Part shown: positions 10,114-19,262 of the stretch, one piece after another | Position numbering within the stretch: the stretch's first letter is position 1 | How the letters are laid out: each line of letters starts with the position of its first letter | NCBI GenBank assembly: GCA_010909165.1 | Contig: VJWM01000044.1 | Coordinates: 1,922,001-1,986,000 of the forward strand | Direction: 5' to 3' | Length of the DNA: 64,000 nucleotides | From: Anthoceros angustus | Taxonomy: Eukaryota; Streptophyta; Anthocerotopsida; Anthocerotales; Anthocerotaceae | Notes under the pieces: generated by a model | Told to the model about the DNA's origin: nothing | Seen by the model: the letters and a program-made list of their open reading frames with translations, nothing else | Database searches by the model: none | Position numbers and translations under genes: made by a program

Positions 10114-11920
10114 TCAACTGGATTTCAGCTTGCATTTGCTGACGTTGTAAATCATGAAGTACTCTGGCATGTTCCACTTTCTGCATGAATTCCAGTCTCT
10201 GCCTCTCCAACTCCTGTGCGTGAAGCAACTTAGCCTCCTCAATCTACACATAACTTTGGGCAAAAGCTTGCATACCTTCGCGAAAATCTGACTTGCCACT
10301 GAAGGATAATTTTCTAGTCTTTCTTTTCCCAGCTCGTTGTGCGAGACACCCGGCAAGCTTTTGATCTGGGGTAGAGGGGTATCTGGTGTCGTTTGCCCAT
10401 TATCTGGATAAGAATCTGTTGCTGCTGAGGACGGAGCGGGAGTTGGCGTGGTGCCCTTGCCACCAAGCTTGGCTAGGGAGGTTGTAGTATCCTGGTTAAG
10501 GTCTTCATCTTCAAGGTTGACAAAATCTGGAGCAATTGGGTCCTCATTTACGGAAAAAGTACCATCAATCGCAAAGCTCCCAATATCAACGGACCCTGGA
10601 ATGCCACAAAATTTCGGATTTGTGCCCAAGAAGAAGTCCATCTACTCGAAGAAAGGCCAAGAGCTTGGTGTCCCCCCTCATATATGCTTGACCTTCTCTC
10701 TTTCCTAGTTGTATTTCTTCTTCTGCCTCTCCAACTCCTGCGTGAAGCAACTTAGCCTCCTCAATCTACACATAACTTTGGGCAAAAGCTTGCATACCTT
10801 GGAAAATCGACTTGCCACCGAAGGATAATTTTCTAGTCTTTCTTTTCCCAGCTCGTTGTGCGAGACACCCCGGCAAGCTTTTGATCCGGGGTAGAGGGTA
10901 TCTGGTGTCGTTGCCCATTATCCGGATAAGAATCATTCTGCGAGGACGGAGCGGGAGTTGGCGTGGTGCCCTTGCCACCAAGCTTGGCTAGGGAGGTTGT
11001 AGTATCACAGTTAAGGTCTTCATCTTCAAGGTTGACAAAATCTGGAGCAATTGGGTCCTCATTACGGAAAAAGTACCATCAATCGCAAAGCTCCCAATAT
11101 CAACGGACCACAGAATGCCACAAAATTTGGTTGTGCCCAAGAAGAAGTCCATCTACTCGAAGAAAGGCCAAGAGCTTGGTGTCCCCTCATATATGCTTGA
11201 CCTTCTCTCTTTCCTAGTTGTATTTCTTCTTCTGCCTCTCCAACTCCGTGCGTGAAGCAACTTAGCCTCCTCAATCTACACATAACTTTGGGCAAAAGCT
11301 TGCATACCTTGGAAATCGACTTGCCACCGAAGGATAATTTTCTAGTCTTTCTTTTCCCAGCTCGTTGTGCGAGACACCCCGGCAAGCTTTTGATCCGGGG
11401 TAGAGGGTATCTGGTGTCGTTGCCCATTATCCGGATAAGAATCATTCTGCGAGGACGGAGCGGGAGTTGGCGTGGTGCCCTTGCCACCAAGCTTGGCTAG
11501 GGAGGTTGTAGTATCACAGTTAAGGTCTTCATCTTCAAGGTTGACAAAATCTGGAGCAATTGGGTCCTCATTTACGGAAAAAGTACCATCAATCGCAAAG
11601 CTCCCAATATCAACGGACCCTGGAATGCCACAAAATTTCGGATTTGTGCCCAAGAAGAAGTCCATCTACTCGAAGAAAGGCCAAGAGCTTGGTGTCCCCC
11701 CTCATATATGCTTGACCTTCTCTCTTTCCTAGTTGTATTTCTTCTTCAGTGCCTCTACCTTCTGCTTACATTGCTTCCAACGAATAATTCAGGTGCAGTA
11801 CGGAGAAACCAAACTGCAAATTTCATGCCAATGTTTCACCTCTAAATTGCCTTTGTTCGCCTATAAATTCTTCTCTTGAAACAAGGCCTGGGTGCCTTCA
11901 TCTGTCCAAGTCACCTTTTC
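10114..11920 (-). pseudogene. Trihelix (Myb/SANT-like) protein, probable Harbinger ORF1, disrupted
   Basis: Read on the minus strand, the 5' part (about 11740-11915) is a degenerate trihelix domain. WTDEGTQALF, then the 'NL..KHWHEI' helix, then CKQKVEALKKKYN gives the spaced Trp/Trp/hydrophobic pattern of Myb/SANT-like trihelix proteins, interrupted by stop codons. Downstream follows an acidic linker (DFFLGTNPKFCGIPGSVDIG, then an EDEDLN-like stretch) and a Ser/Pro/Thr-rich region. PIF/Harbinger elements characteristically carry a Myb/SANT-like ORF1 next to the transposase, and here it lies on the opposite strand just beyond the transposase remnant. The linker region is present three times because of a tandem triplication, so no intact protein can be made. 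Confidence 0.65.
10199..11742. repeat. Tandem triplication, units of about 510-523 bp
   Basis: Units begin at the phrase 'ctgcctctccaactcc': 10199-10721, 10722-11231 and 11232-11742. They are nearly identical. The differences are mostly single-base insertions or deletions ('gcgaaaatctg', 'ggaaaatcg', 'ggaaatcg') plus a few substitutions, which places the middle and last units closer to each other than to the first. Confidence 0.95.
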
Positions 11921-12279
11921 CAGACCAACCGGCTGGCTGCAATGTTCAAGGTGCCCGCGAGGAAAGTCTGCTATTGAACGCGGCAGGTCTGCCATAGCTT
12001 TCTAGGGCGCAAAGCGGCTTGGTACGGCTAGTTGGAAGATCTTAGGTTGTTTAATGCACCACAAAACATCTCGGGTGATCAAAATGCACATGGGATGGAG
12101 CACGGGTTGAGAGCGCTATGGTATGCAGGCACTGCGACTACGGGGTGTGGCTGTAGTCACAGTGACAAGGGCAGAGTGGATCGACAATAGCTTAATTTAG
12201 GTGAGCCCGGTGAGCAAGGAAGCTGCGCAGTTTCCTGGGCAGAACGAACTGCGTTGTGGTTTTCTTTATGTGAACAGGC

Positions 12280-12420
12280 GATGAGACATGGTTACTCATT
12301 CATCCAATTCCCATACACACGTCTCCACCGCCTGGTGCAAGCAGCGGACCGCGCCACCAACCATCTTTTGACACCTTGACATCTTATATGCAAAAGTCAT
12401 TGTGGAGTGTTGCCCTATAT
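12280..12420. repeat. Dispersed repeat family R1, copy 3 (partial)
   Basis: 'cgtctccaccgcctggtgcaagcag', 'gaccgcgccaccaaccatcttttgacacc' and the preceding text resemble 590-670 of copy 1. It is only a short part of the family; the surroundings (11920-12540) contain no ORF of note. Confidence 0.45.
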
Positions 12421-12539
12421 ACAGCTACTTCACATGGCACTTAAGCACTCTTCGGCTTACGGCTACCACATCATCACGCGTTGCACGCCAAAACGGGTGA
12501 TTATGTTGCTCCCTTTATGTAGTGACATCCAGACATGAG

Positions 12540-12805
12540 TTCATAGGGTCCCACCCATCCCAAGCTTCACAGCTCTATGGAGCTACCTATTCTCAACATC
12601 ATGTCTTCGTCTCCACGCCGTGTGGGGCCGCCAGTTGTAAGTGTCCTCCGGGGTTACTCTAGATCAAGCGCCTAGCACTTGCGGGACTTTGATGTATACT
12701 TTGACATAGGTAACCTAGCGGCTCCAGAAAATACGGGGTAGGGGACTTCGATGTATACTTTGACATAGGTGACCTAGTGGCTCTGGAAAATATGGGGCAG
12801 CGGAC
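12540..12805. repeat. Dispersed repeat family R2, copy 1, with a 58-bp internal tandem duplication
   Basis: 'cccacccatcccaagctt', 'atcaacatcatg'-like text and 'gcgggacttgatgtatac' match 30640-30780 in the same order. Inside, the segment from 'gggacttgatgtatactttg' (about 12682) to 'aaaatacggggtag' is repeated once immediately (to about 12800) with a handful of substitutions. Confidence 0.6.
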
Positions 12806-12902
12806 CCCATGCACGGGTCCCCTCACCTACGAGCCCTGGAGACCGCAAATGGTCACTGCGTGCCTCGCTCACTGGGCGGTGGAGCGAGGCACCCAGTGAC
12901 CA

Positions 12903-13044
12903 CCAGTCAGTTTCGATGGTTGCATTGGTTACGCTTTGATGATACGCAGTTGGTCGAGTTATAACTAAACTCTGAGATGTGTATTTATAGCCTCTTTACT
13001 CACAATAAAATATTCCATTCTTCCAAGTAAAGCTAGTTTCTTTA
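12903..13044 (+). repeat. 5' LTR remnant of the copia element
   Basis: Aligns with 14298-14434 ('gttgcattggttacgctttg', 'tgtgtatttatagcctct', 'aataaaatattccattcttcc'). About 80 bp of the 5' side of the LTR is missing relative to the 3' LTR. It contains a TATA-like 'gtatttata' and a polyadenylation-like 'aataaaa'. Confidence 0.75.
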
Positions 13045-13056
13045 TGGTATCAGAGC
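13045..13056 (+). promoter_or_regulatory. Copia primer-binding site (initiator tRNA-Met type)
   Basis: tggtatcagagc directly follows the 5' LTR. This is the standard Ty1-copia PBS complementary to the 3' part of plant initiator tRNA-Met. Confidence 0.9.
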
Positions 13057-14221
13057 TCTGGCATTAATTCCTCACCCTTTGGGCACAGCTCAGCACCGTG
13101 GACGTGATCTTTATCAATCCCACGCCATGGAGTGAGCACCCGTTCGGCAATCGAGGAATCTCCGATCCTAAGCAAGACGACATGCCTAGGCGCCGTACTC
13201 CGGCCACTTATGCACTGCCAGGTAGGGTAGCGCCCCCAACACCAACCGTCTGCAAACACAACCGGGATGACATAGCTCGCACCGCATTCTTCCAGGTTGT
13301 TAGAAATCAAAGATTCAAGCAATCCTGGGAACACACCACTAGCTTGCCACCACACGCTCGCACATCGACCCTACCAGGAAGAAACAACAATCAGCCACAT
13401 ACATTACGTGAAATCTATCAATACGCCAAGCTAAATCGATTACCTTTCAATGACCCAACTCCCAGTCGTCCTCGTCGGCTGCTTGAAGTCATGCACTCCG
13501 ACATCTGCGGGCCCATGAGCATCATTCTTACTTCATTACCTTTCTAGACGAGTGGAATCAGTACTGCCATATATACTTCCTCCGTCACAAAGATGAAGCC
13601 TTGTCCTGCTTCTAGGAAATATTCCTTACTGCTGCAGAGCGCAAGGTAGGTTTCCAGGTAGCTGCCCTGCGTACAGACAACGGGGGAGAATACGTCAACC
13701 ATGCCTTTCAGTCCTTCAATGCCTCAAAAGGTATCCACAGGTAGCTAACAGTGCCCCACACACCAGCTCAAAACCCTTTCGCAGAATACCTTAATCACTC
13801 CTTGCTTGAGATTTCCCGCTCCCTGCTTAAGTTAGCTTGCCTCTCAAAGGGCTACTAGGCAAAGGCAGTCTCCACTTCCACCTACCTGAAGAACAAGCTT
13901 CCAACAAAGGAGCTGCCTAACACCACCCCTTTTGAAGTTGCAGTGCATTTATCTCAGCTTGAGGGGGAGCACACAAATCTCCTCCTGCAACTCTTGCAAG
14001 CGCATTTCCCTTTCCAGAGCTTGTTTCCATATTTGTGCTCGAGCACTCCAGTTCGCTCGAGACTGAAATCCTCATGCATAGTGCTAAGATCATGTGACTC
14101 TCGAGCTGGAGAAGCCACCACATGCTGGACAATAGGCTCAGGATCAACCGCACATAGGAGTGTTTCATAGACGACATGGTGGGCAAGACTAAGCGCACAG
14201 GATTAGTAGCAAGGGGGAGCA

Positions 14222-14434
14222 TTGGAGTTAGCGTTGACAATCCTTGTTCTGGGATTAGGGCACGGTTTGTATAAAAGCTGTAACTAATATTATCTAGTCA
14301 GTTCCCATGGTTGCATCAATTACGCTTTGATGATAGGAAGTTGGTCAAGTTATGACTGAACTCAGAGATGTGTATTTATAGCCTCTCTACTCTCAATAAA
14401 ATATTCCATTCTTCCAAGTAAAGCTGATTTCTTT
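14222..14434 (+). repeat. 3' LTR of the copia element
   Basis: Begins right after the purine tract 'aagggggagca' and shares its last 137 bp with the 5' LTR remnant. The end is placed where the similarity to the 5' LTR stops ('tttcttta'). Confidence 0.7.
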
Positions 14435-14539
14435 AGATAGTGTCGAAATCTAATTTCAACAGGCATCTACGTGAGGCACATAACTCGCTAGGTATACTTG
14501 CACTGTACATGGGACGTCCACGCAAGCGGAAACTATAGA

Positions 14540-15060
14540 CATCCATACCCCAATAGTGGTGGACTCACATCGCAAGGTATGGATATTTGAGGTACGAGAA
14601 GAACCTCTAAAGCAAGCAGCGAGCAAGTCATGTTATTGGGATGTCTGTCATCATGACGGCTCTAGCCCAACTGAAGCAAAAGACATCAAGCAAAAGGAAC
14701 AATGGATGGAAAAGTAGAGGAAGGCCTATGACATGAAATATGAAGAAGGATGCGAGGACGAATTGAAGGAGCATATTGAGAAGGCAATTGACCATAGGAG
14801 ACAAACACAGGGGTGGAGAATGGGAATGTAGTCATGTGCATGATTTTACGACAAAGAGTGTTCCAGTGAAGAGGGGGAGGAAAAAGAAGAGGTGGAGGAA
14901 GGCGGGAACGTGGAGGAGGACATGGACACATGGGAAGAAATGGAGGCCACCCAACCCAAGTCGTCCCCCTCAGCCAAGAAGACCCCTCCAATGGGAAAGG
15001 CAGGGCAAGCGAAGCCGGGTACCAGGCATGGTCAAGGCAGGAGAGCCTAGTGCTTGGTAG
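14540..15060 (+). pseudogene. Decayed coding remnant with an acidic/Lys-rich tail, family unknown
   Basis: One plus-strand frame reads as protein-like text with three stops: RKVWIFEVREEPLKQAASKS (about 14573-14632), then YDMKYEEGCEDELKEHIEKA, then a Glu-rich and Ser/Pro/Lys stretch (EEGEEKEEVEEGGNVEEDMD, about 14866-14925). No family is recognised. Given the flanking transposon debris it may be part of a transposon protein. Confidence 0.35.
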
Positions 15061-15069
15061 ACAAAAAGC

Positions 15070-15345
15070 TATTGGCTTGTACATAATGAAACCACTCTAT
15101 GAGAAAAGGACCATGGCCATGATAGGATCTAGTTTATAAACTTAAGTTTCCGTTTCTTAACTAAGTAATAATATATGAAAAGCACTATGTGAAAAAGACA
15201 CCAAGGCCATTGATGAGACTACTTTATAAACTCACTTTTCAGATTATAAAGTAATTAATAATATATTAAAACCACTATGTGAAAAAAGACCATGGTCATA
15301 ACGAGATCTAATTTGTAAATTGACAGAAAGCGCTAGCTAACGCTA
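15070..15345. repeat. About 93-bp tandem repeat, three units, with a distal fourth copy at about 16460-16560
   Basis: Each unit contains 'aataatatat.aaaaccactatgtgaaaaa' and 'gaccatgg.cat.a.gagatct' followed by 'ttataaact..cttttcagat'. Units start near 15085, 15168 and 15260. A further diverged copy with the same order occurs at 16465-16560 ('aataatatatcgaaaccactt', 'gaccatggtcatgacggg'). Confidence 0.7.
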
Positions 15346-15496
15346 TTATTTATAGGACGGCTACGTGCGCAGGATTAGCGGCTTCTTCAACACTAGTGGT
15401 AGGTAGGCCCTTCATCATCCCTAATCACGATATCATTGGTGCAGTAGGTAGTTACGGGAAAGGCATTCGAGAGGACTAGGACTTCCCCTTTTATCA

Positions 15497-15937
15497 TTAG
15501 CCCTTTTTAAACTTGTACGCAGGATTCAACTCCCATGTCTTTGAGTCAAACCAAGTGTACACGGATCCACGCGTCAACTTGGTATATGGATTGTCCATCC
15601 CGGGCTTTCCATGGGCAGTCTTAAGATAATGCAAAGCAGTAGCAAAATTCCTATGCTTCGTAACACTTGCTTTTATAGGAGGCCATAGATGGTCTTCAAA
15701 CCATAAAGTATAAGGACCTCTTCGTTTCTTATGCATATAGCTCCTGACATCCTCATCCTCTTGCTTGATCCTCTTCATTGGTAGAAGAAGAACTGCTTCA
15801 CATGTTGTCTTGCGAGGTCTTCCAATTGGTCGCTTCATAGGTGCTAGCCCTGATACTTTTTCAAATGAAGTCCTAGCCACACTTGTAGAAAGCAAGTCCA
15901 CATCTTGTGCAATTTCAGCATCCCTCTCCTCTCTCAA
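15497..15937 (-). CDS. Unrecognised 146-residue protein, probably transposon-derived
   Basis: An intact minus-strand frame ends in a stop at 15497. It has an AT-hook-like stretch (KRPIGRPRKT, about residues 37-46), a basic patch (MHKKRRGPYTLWFEDHLWPP) and a C-terminal part NPYTKLTRGSVYTWFDSKTW and ELNPAYKFKKG. The aromatic-rich C-terminal half looks like a small DNA-binding or domain-fusion piece of a transposase-associated protein, but I cannot name the family. The start shown is the first usable codon, and the protein could begin upstream or be the last exon of a longer gene. It lies between copia debris and AT-rich repeats, which favours a transposon origin. Only the open frame and its biased, non-random composition support coding. 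Confidence 0.4.
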   Translation of the reverse strand: MREERDAEIAQDVDLLSTSVARTSFEKVSGLAPMKRPIGRPRKTTCEAVLLLPMKRIKQEDEDVRSYMHKKRRGPYTLWFEDHLWPPIKASVTKHRNFATALHYLKTAHGKPGMDNPYTKLTRGSVYTWFDSKTWELNPAYKFKKG

Positions 15938-16019
15938 TTTTACGAAACATGGATGTTACCCGAGATTGTTTGTTTGTTGGTACGTTTGGGTGCTTGCAAG
16001 TAGCCACTTTCCCAAATAA

Positions 16020-16500
16020 GAAAGGCACAATGAAATCAGGTCTTGAAAGTGCTTGTTTGAAAAGCTAGGGCTTCTTAGAAACTAGGACTTGTTTGAAAAG
16101 CTAGAGGTTGTTTGGGAAACTTGGGTTTTTGTGAAAAATTAGGGCCTGTTTAGGGGAGGTCTATACATATCTATTAGTTCTATATAGATTTTTTTTTAAA
16201 TTTGGTATTTTGAAAATAAATCAAAACAACCCCGGGGGAGAAATCTTCAGCAAGGGTTCTGATTCCCCTATGTTACACATCGTATCATCCCAGAGGAAGA
16301 AGTTCTATATAGATACCTATGTATTCTAATAAATATTGAAATTTGATAAAATTATTTTTCATAAATATTGAAATTTTGAAAATATAAATATTTATCTTGA
16401 ACCTTATTTTTAAAAAAAAATAATTATTTCGACATTACCCTGTTGAACCACCCCTCAGGGTACGGCAATAATATATCGAAACCACTTTAGTGGAAAACAG
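16020..16500. other. AT-rich intergenic with short repeats
   Basis: The phrase 'cttgtttgaaaagctag' occurs twice (about 16050 and 16088) with a third partial version. At 16142 'tta' followed by 'gggcctgttta' resembles a PIF/Tourist terminal inverted repeat beside a TTA target site, but I found no matching inverted end. No gene seen. Confidence 0.4.
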
Positions 16501-17666
16501 ACCATGGTCATGACGGGTTTTTTTTGTAAACTGAATTTTCAGATTCTAAACTAACCAAAGAAACCCTAGCATGAAGCCGGATCGCAGCGAAGAAAAGTCC
16601 ACCGAGTCGGGGGAAAGGGAGGGACGAAAAAGAAAAAAGAATGAGCAAAAGCCGATGGAGCGAGGCACCGGGTGACCGCTTGTAGTCTCTAGGCCCAACC
16701 CACGGTCCCCTGGCAGTGTAGTGCTGTGAAAGTGGTTGACGGTCGATTCCCGGTTGGGTCGTTGGGTTGAACATTGCACGAAAAGGGGGCACCAGCATCA
16801 CAGACCGCGCGTGTAAACCAGTTGTGTGTCTGACCCTGACCCTCACGGGGTGGTTGCCTCCAGAATCAATGATCCGGCTTGCTGTCACTCCGCCATCCAA
16901 AGCCTTGTCCTGTATTCATGTATGTCGTGGGACAGCCACTAAACCACTAAACCCGCGCATGGCGCATGGCATGCATGATGGACAGTAGCTCGGGTTTGGT
17001 GGCGCCTGCAATGCGTTTTTGGTCATCACCGCAACGGTCCAGCCTGCACCAAGATCTGGCGGGTGGCGACCTCGGCCAGCCAGCATTGGGAAGGGTGTTG
17101 TCCGACGGCCGGGCCGCTTTCCCAGCCTGCAGATTGGGAACCGATGTGGCAGACGCTGATTCCAATGCTAGCGCCCACAGTTGTTCGTGCTGTTTCACGA
17201 AACGAGGGATCATGGCAGAGACCTGAAATGGTCATCAGGAGCGGAAATGCGCTGCGGGATCTTGGTCAGTGCGGCGGTTATGTTGGCACCTGCAGGGTTT
17301 TAGGCAAACTGCCCGTCATCGTCTTTGTGCTCAGAATAGCGGATTATCATAAGGTCAGACGATTTTGCTGATTCTAGCGTGGCAAGGCATTATCAAATTA
17401 TGCAGCATGTATCCATGTAGTGTGTGTTGCCACTAGCTAGCATTGGCAAGCACACTTTGTTGTTACCGAGGAAAGACGTGATGCTCTCGTCAACTGAGGC
17501 GCAGGTTCTCATGTAGCCACTTCAGGTTAGGCGTTTCATCGGAGTGCTGGGCGGATCCGGGATGGGGGAGCCGGCAGGGAAGGGAAGAAAACTTCAGTGG
17601 AATTGGGATGGAGAACTTCATCAAGTAATATACACCATTAGGCATGGTTGACAACCAGACAAAGGC

Positions 17667-17673
17667 ACATACA

Positions 17674-17703
<30 letters not shown>
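17667..17703. repeat. (acat)n microsatellite
   Basis: Nine tandem acat units. In block A the corresponding site (about 3000-3010) has only one or two units, so the array expanded after the duplication. Confidence 0.95.
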
Positions 17704-17706
<3 letters not shown>

Positions 17707-18791
17707 GTACCATGATGTCAAGCCTGTCAGTCGGTTATTCAAGTGTCACGAGGGCGTTCAGTACCTGCCTGGAGCGCAATGCTTGTCAGAGCTAAATGTC
17801 CTGACTTGTGAAACGTGCTTCTGTCATTTCTCCTTGTTTCACACGTTTACACAGACTAAAAGTATGCCGATACCGGCCTGCTGCCCCTGGAAGTGAATCT
17901 TGTAAAGTGGAGTCGGACAAGCAAGCTTCACCAAAATCTCTATCCTGCTTACTACCCAATCAAGTTGTGTTTCCTCTTATCAACCAGAACACATTTTCCT
18001 GTGGGAAGTCCTGTCCTGATAGATTGTAGAAATAATGTTTCCAGAACAACGTACAAGTGGACAAGCGAGGATATCCGCCTGGTGCTATGGTGAGTTTCTA
18101 CCGACAACGCGGTCTGCTGTACTGCCGTAAGGGCTGTGAGAGGAGCAAAGCTTGTGCAATCAGATGAATGAAAGCGGCGATGTATTGGCCGGATCAGCAC
18201 ACAGTAGTGTGTTAGGACAAAAAATGCCGTGCCAAGATGTTGAATGTACTGGACACCAAGATCTCGGTAGGATGAGCATCTTTATCGTTTCAGAATACAT
18301 GTGTGCTCACCAATGATGCCTGTTGGAGCAATGCTGCTGCTGCTTCCACGGATGTCGTCGAGCAGGTTGCTGTTCATGACCTCGTGCATACAGTCGCTCA
18401 TTCATCCCTGTGAGATTGTAATTTATAGCTGTTACATGCGTTGTGTCGCGGAATTAGTTTACCTCATCGATCAATGTGAGAGCTGGCTTGTTTGGTTTCT
18501 GTTTGAAATGTGCAGCTAATTTTGTTGATCTTTCTCTAAGTACCCCATCTAGGTTCCTTTCGAATTGTGATAATTCAACAATTCAACCACATCCATACAG
18601 TAGGCGGGAGGTATGTATTGGGAGGAGAGTGCGAGAAGTATTGTATGGGTGACTGTGACTGATTGACAGCGCAACAATGTGTAAGGCTATACGGTAAGAC
18701 ATATCCCCCTTTTCTGTCACTTGGTCTCAGTGTGATCTCTACGGTCTACACAACCCTCGCCTGTTGTGGCACAGTTTCCCTGGCTTTCGAA

Positions 18792-19262
18792 ATGGTGGGC
18801 GAGAGCAAGATCTGGACTCTGACAGTCACCGATGAGGTGAAGGCACCCATCGACAAGGTGTGGGAGTTGACGTCTGATTTCCTGGGGCTTGAACGATGGG
18901 TGCCATATCTGCAATCGACTCTGGTTTCTGGCCAACGTGGAGAGGTAGGGGTTGTGCGGCGCGCAGGGCGAGGGGATGGTGGTGGCTACGCGCTCGAGCA
19001 GCTGGTGAGCTTGGACCATGAGAAGCATTACTACAAGTATAGGCTGCTGGAGACTGACCTGAAGCTCAGGAACTACGAGTCGGAGTTTCAGTTGACGCCT
19101 GGCAGTGAGCCAGGAACGACTGTTATCACCTGGTCATATGAGATGGTACCCTATTCCGAGACTACGGAGGAGACGGTTGCAGCTAAAGTGGGAACTTACT
19201 TTCGCTTTGGCATCGAAAACGTCAAGAAGATGCTAACTGGAGTTGAGGCTGAGGGCAAGTAA
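18792..19262 (+). CDS. SRPBCC-superfamily protein (lachrymatory-factor-synthase-like / polyketide cyclase-type), paralogue B
   Basis: The frame starts at ATG 18792 (MVGESKIWTLTVTDEVKAPI) and gives 156 residues. The same frame is open further upstream to 18663, but that extension has no counterpart in paralogue A, so the shorter start is preferred. Conserved features shared with 3832-4335 are KAPIDKVWEL, the 'F.GLERWVP' helix, the 'GVVRR' turn, the core strand TTVITWSYEMVPYSETTEET and the long C-terminal helix. Compared with paralogue A the loop after the VRR turn is Gly/Arg-rich (AGRGDGGGYALEQL). Identity between the two proteins is only moderate although their flanking DNA aligns well, which hints at relaxed or divergent selection. 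Ligand unknown; cytosolic by absence of signals. Confidence 0.8.
   Translation: MVGESKIWTLTVTDEVKAPIDKVWELTSDFLGLERWVPYLQSTLVSGQRGEVGVVRRAGRGDGGGYALEQLVSLDHEKHYYKYRLLETDLKLRNYESEFQLTPGSEPGTTVITWSYEMVPYSETTEETVAAKVGTYFRFGIENVKKMLTGVEAEGK

Larger units (their letters stand above)
12903..14434 (+). mobile_element. Degenerate Ty1-copia LTR retrotransposon, internally deleted
   Basis: Two LTR copies flank a short decayed interior. The 5' LTR remnant (12903-13044) is followed directly by the classic copia primer-binding site. Inside, the plus strand shows a GAG-pre-integrase/integrase junction at about 13480-13520 (EVMHSDICGPMS), then integrase core pieces with the second catalytic Asp region (LRTDNGGEY, about 13665-13695) and HTPAQNPFAE (about 13755-13790), broken by in-frame stops at 'CF*EI', 'HR*LT' and 'GY*AK'. 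Reverse transcriptase and RNase H are absent. A polypurine tract (aagggggagca, about 14211-14221) precedes the 3' LTR. Total length of about 1.5 kb against about 5 kb for an intact element shows a large internal deletion. Confidence 0.85.

Noticed and set aside
10448-11732. Plus-strand ORFs repeated three times in the triplicated region
   Set aside because: They are the antisense of the minus-strand trihelix-protein linker; the minus frame joins the trihelix domain.
16142-16165. PIF/Tourist terminal inverted repeat beside TTA
   Set aside because: Only one end resembles 'gggcctgttt'; no inverted partner with a target-site duplication was found in the window.
18663-18791. N-terminal extension of SRPBCC paralogue B
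   Set aside because: Open by chance; it has no counterpart in paralogue A, and the domain starts right after ATG 18792.
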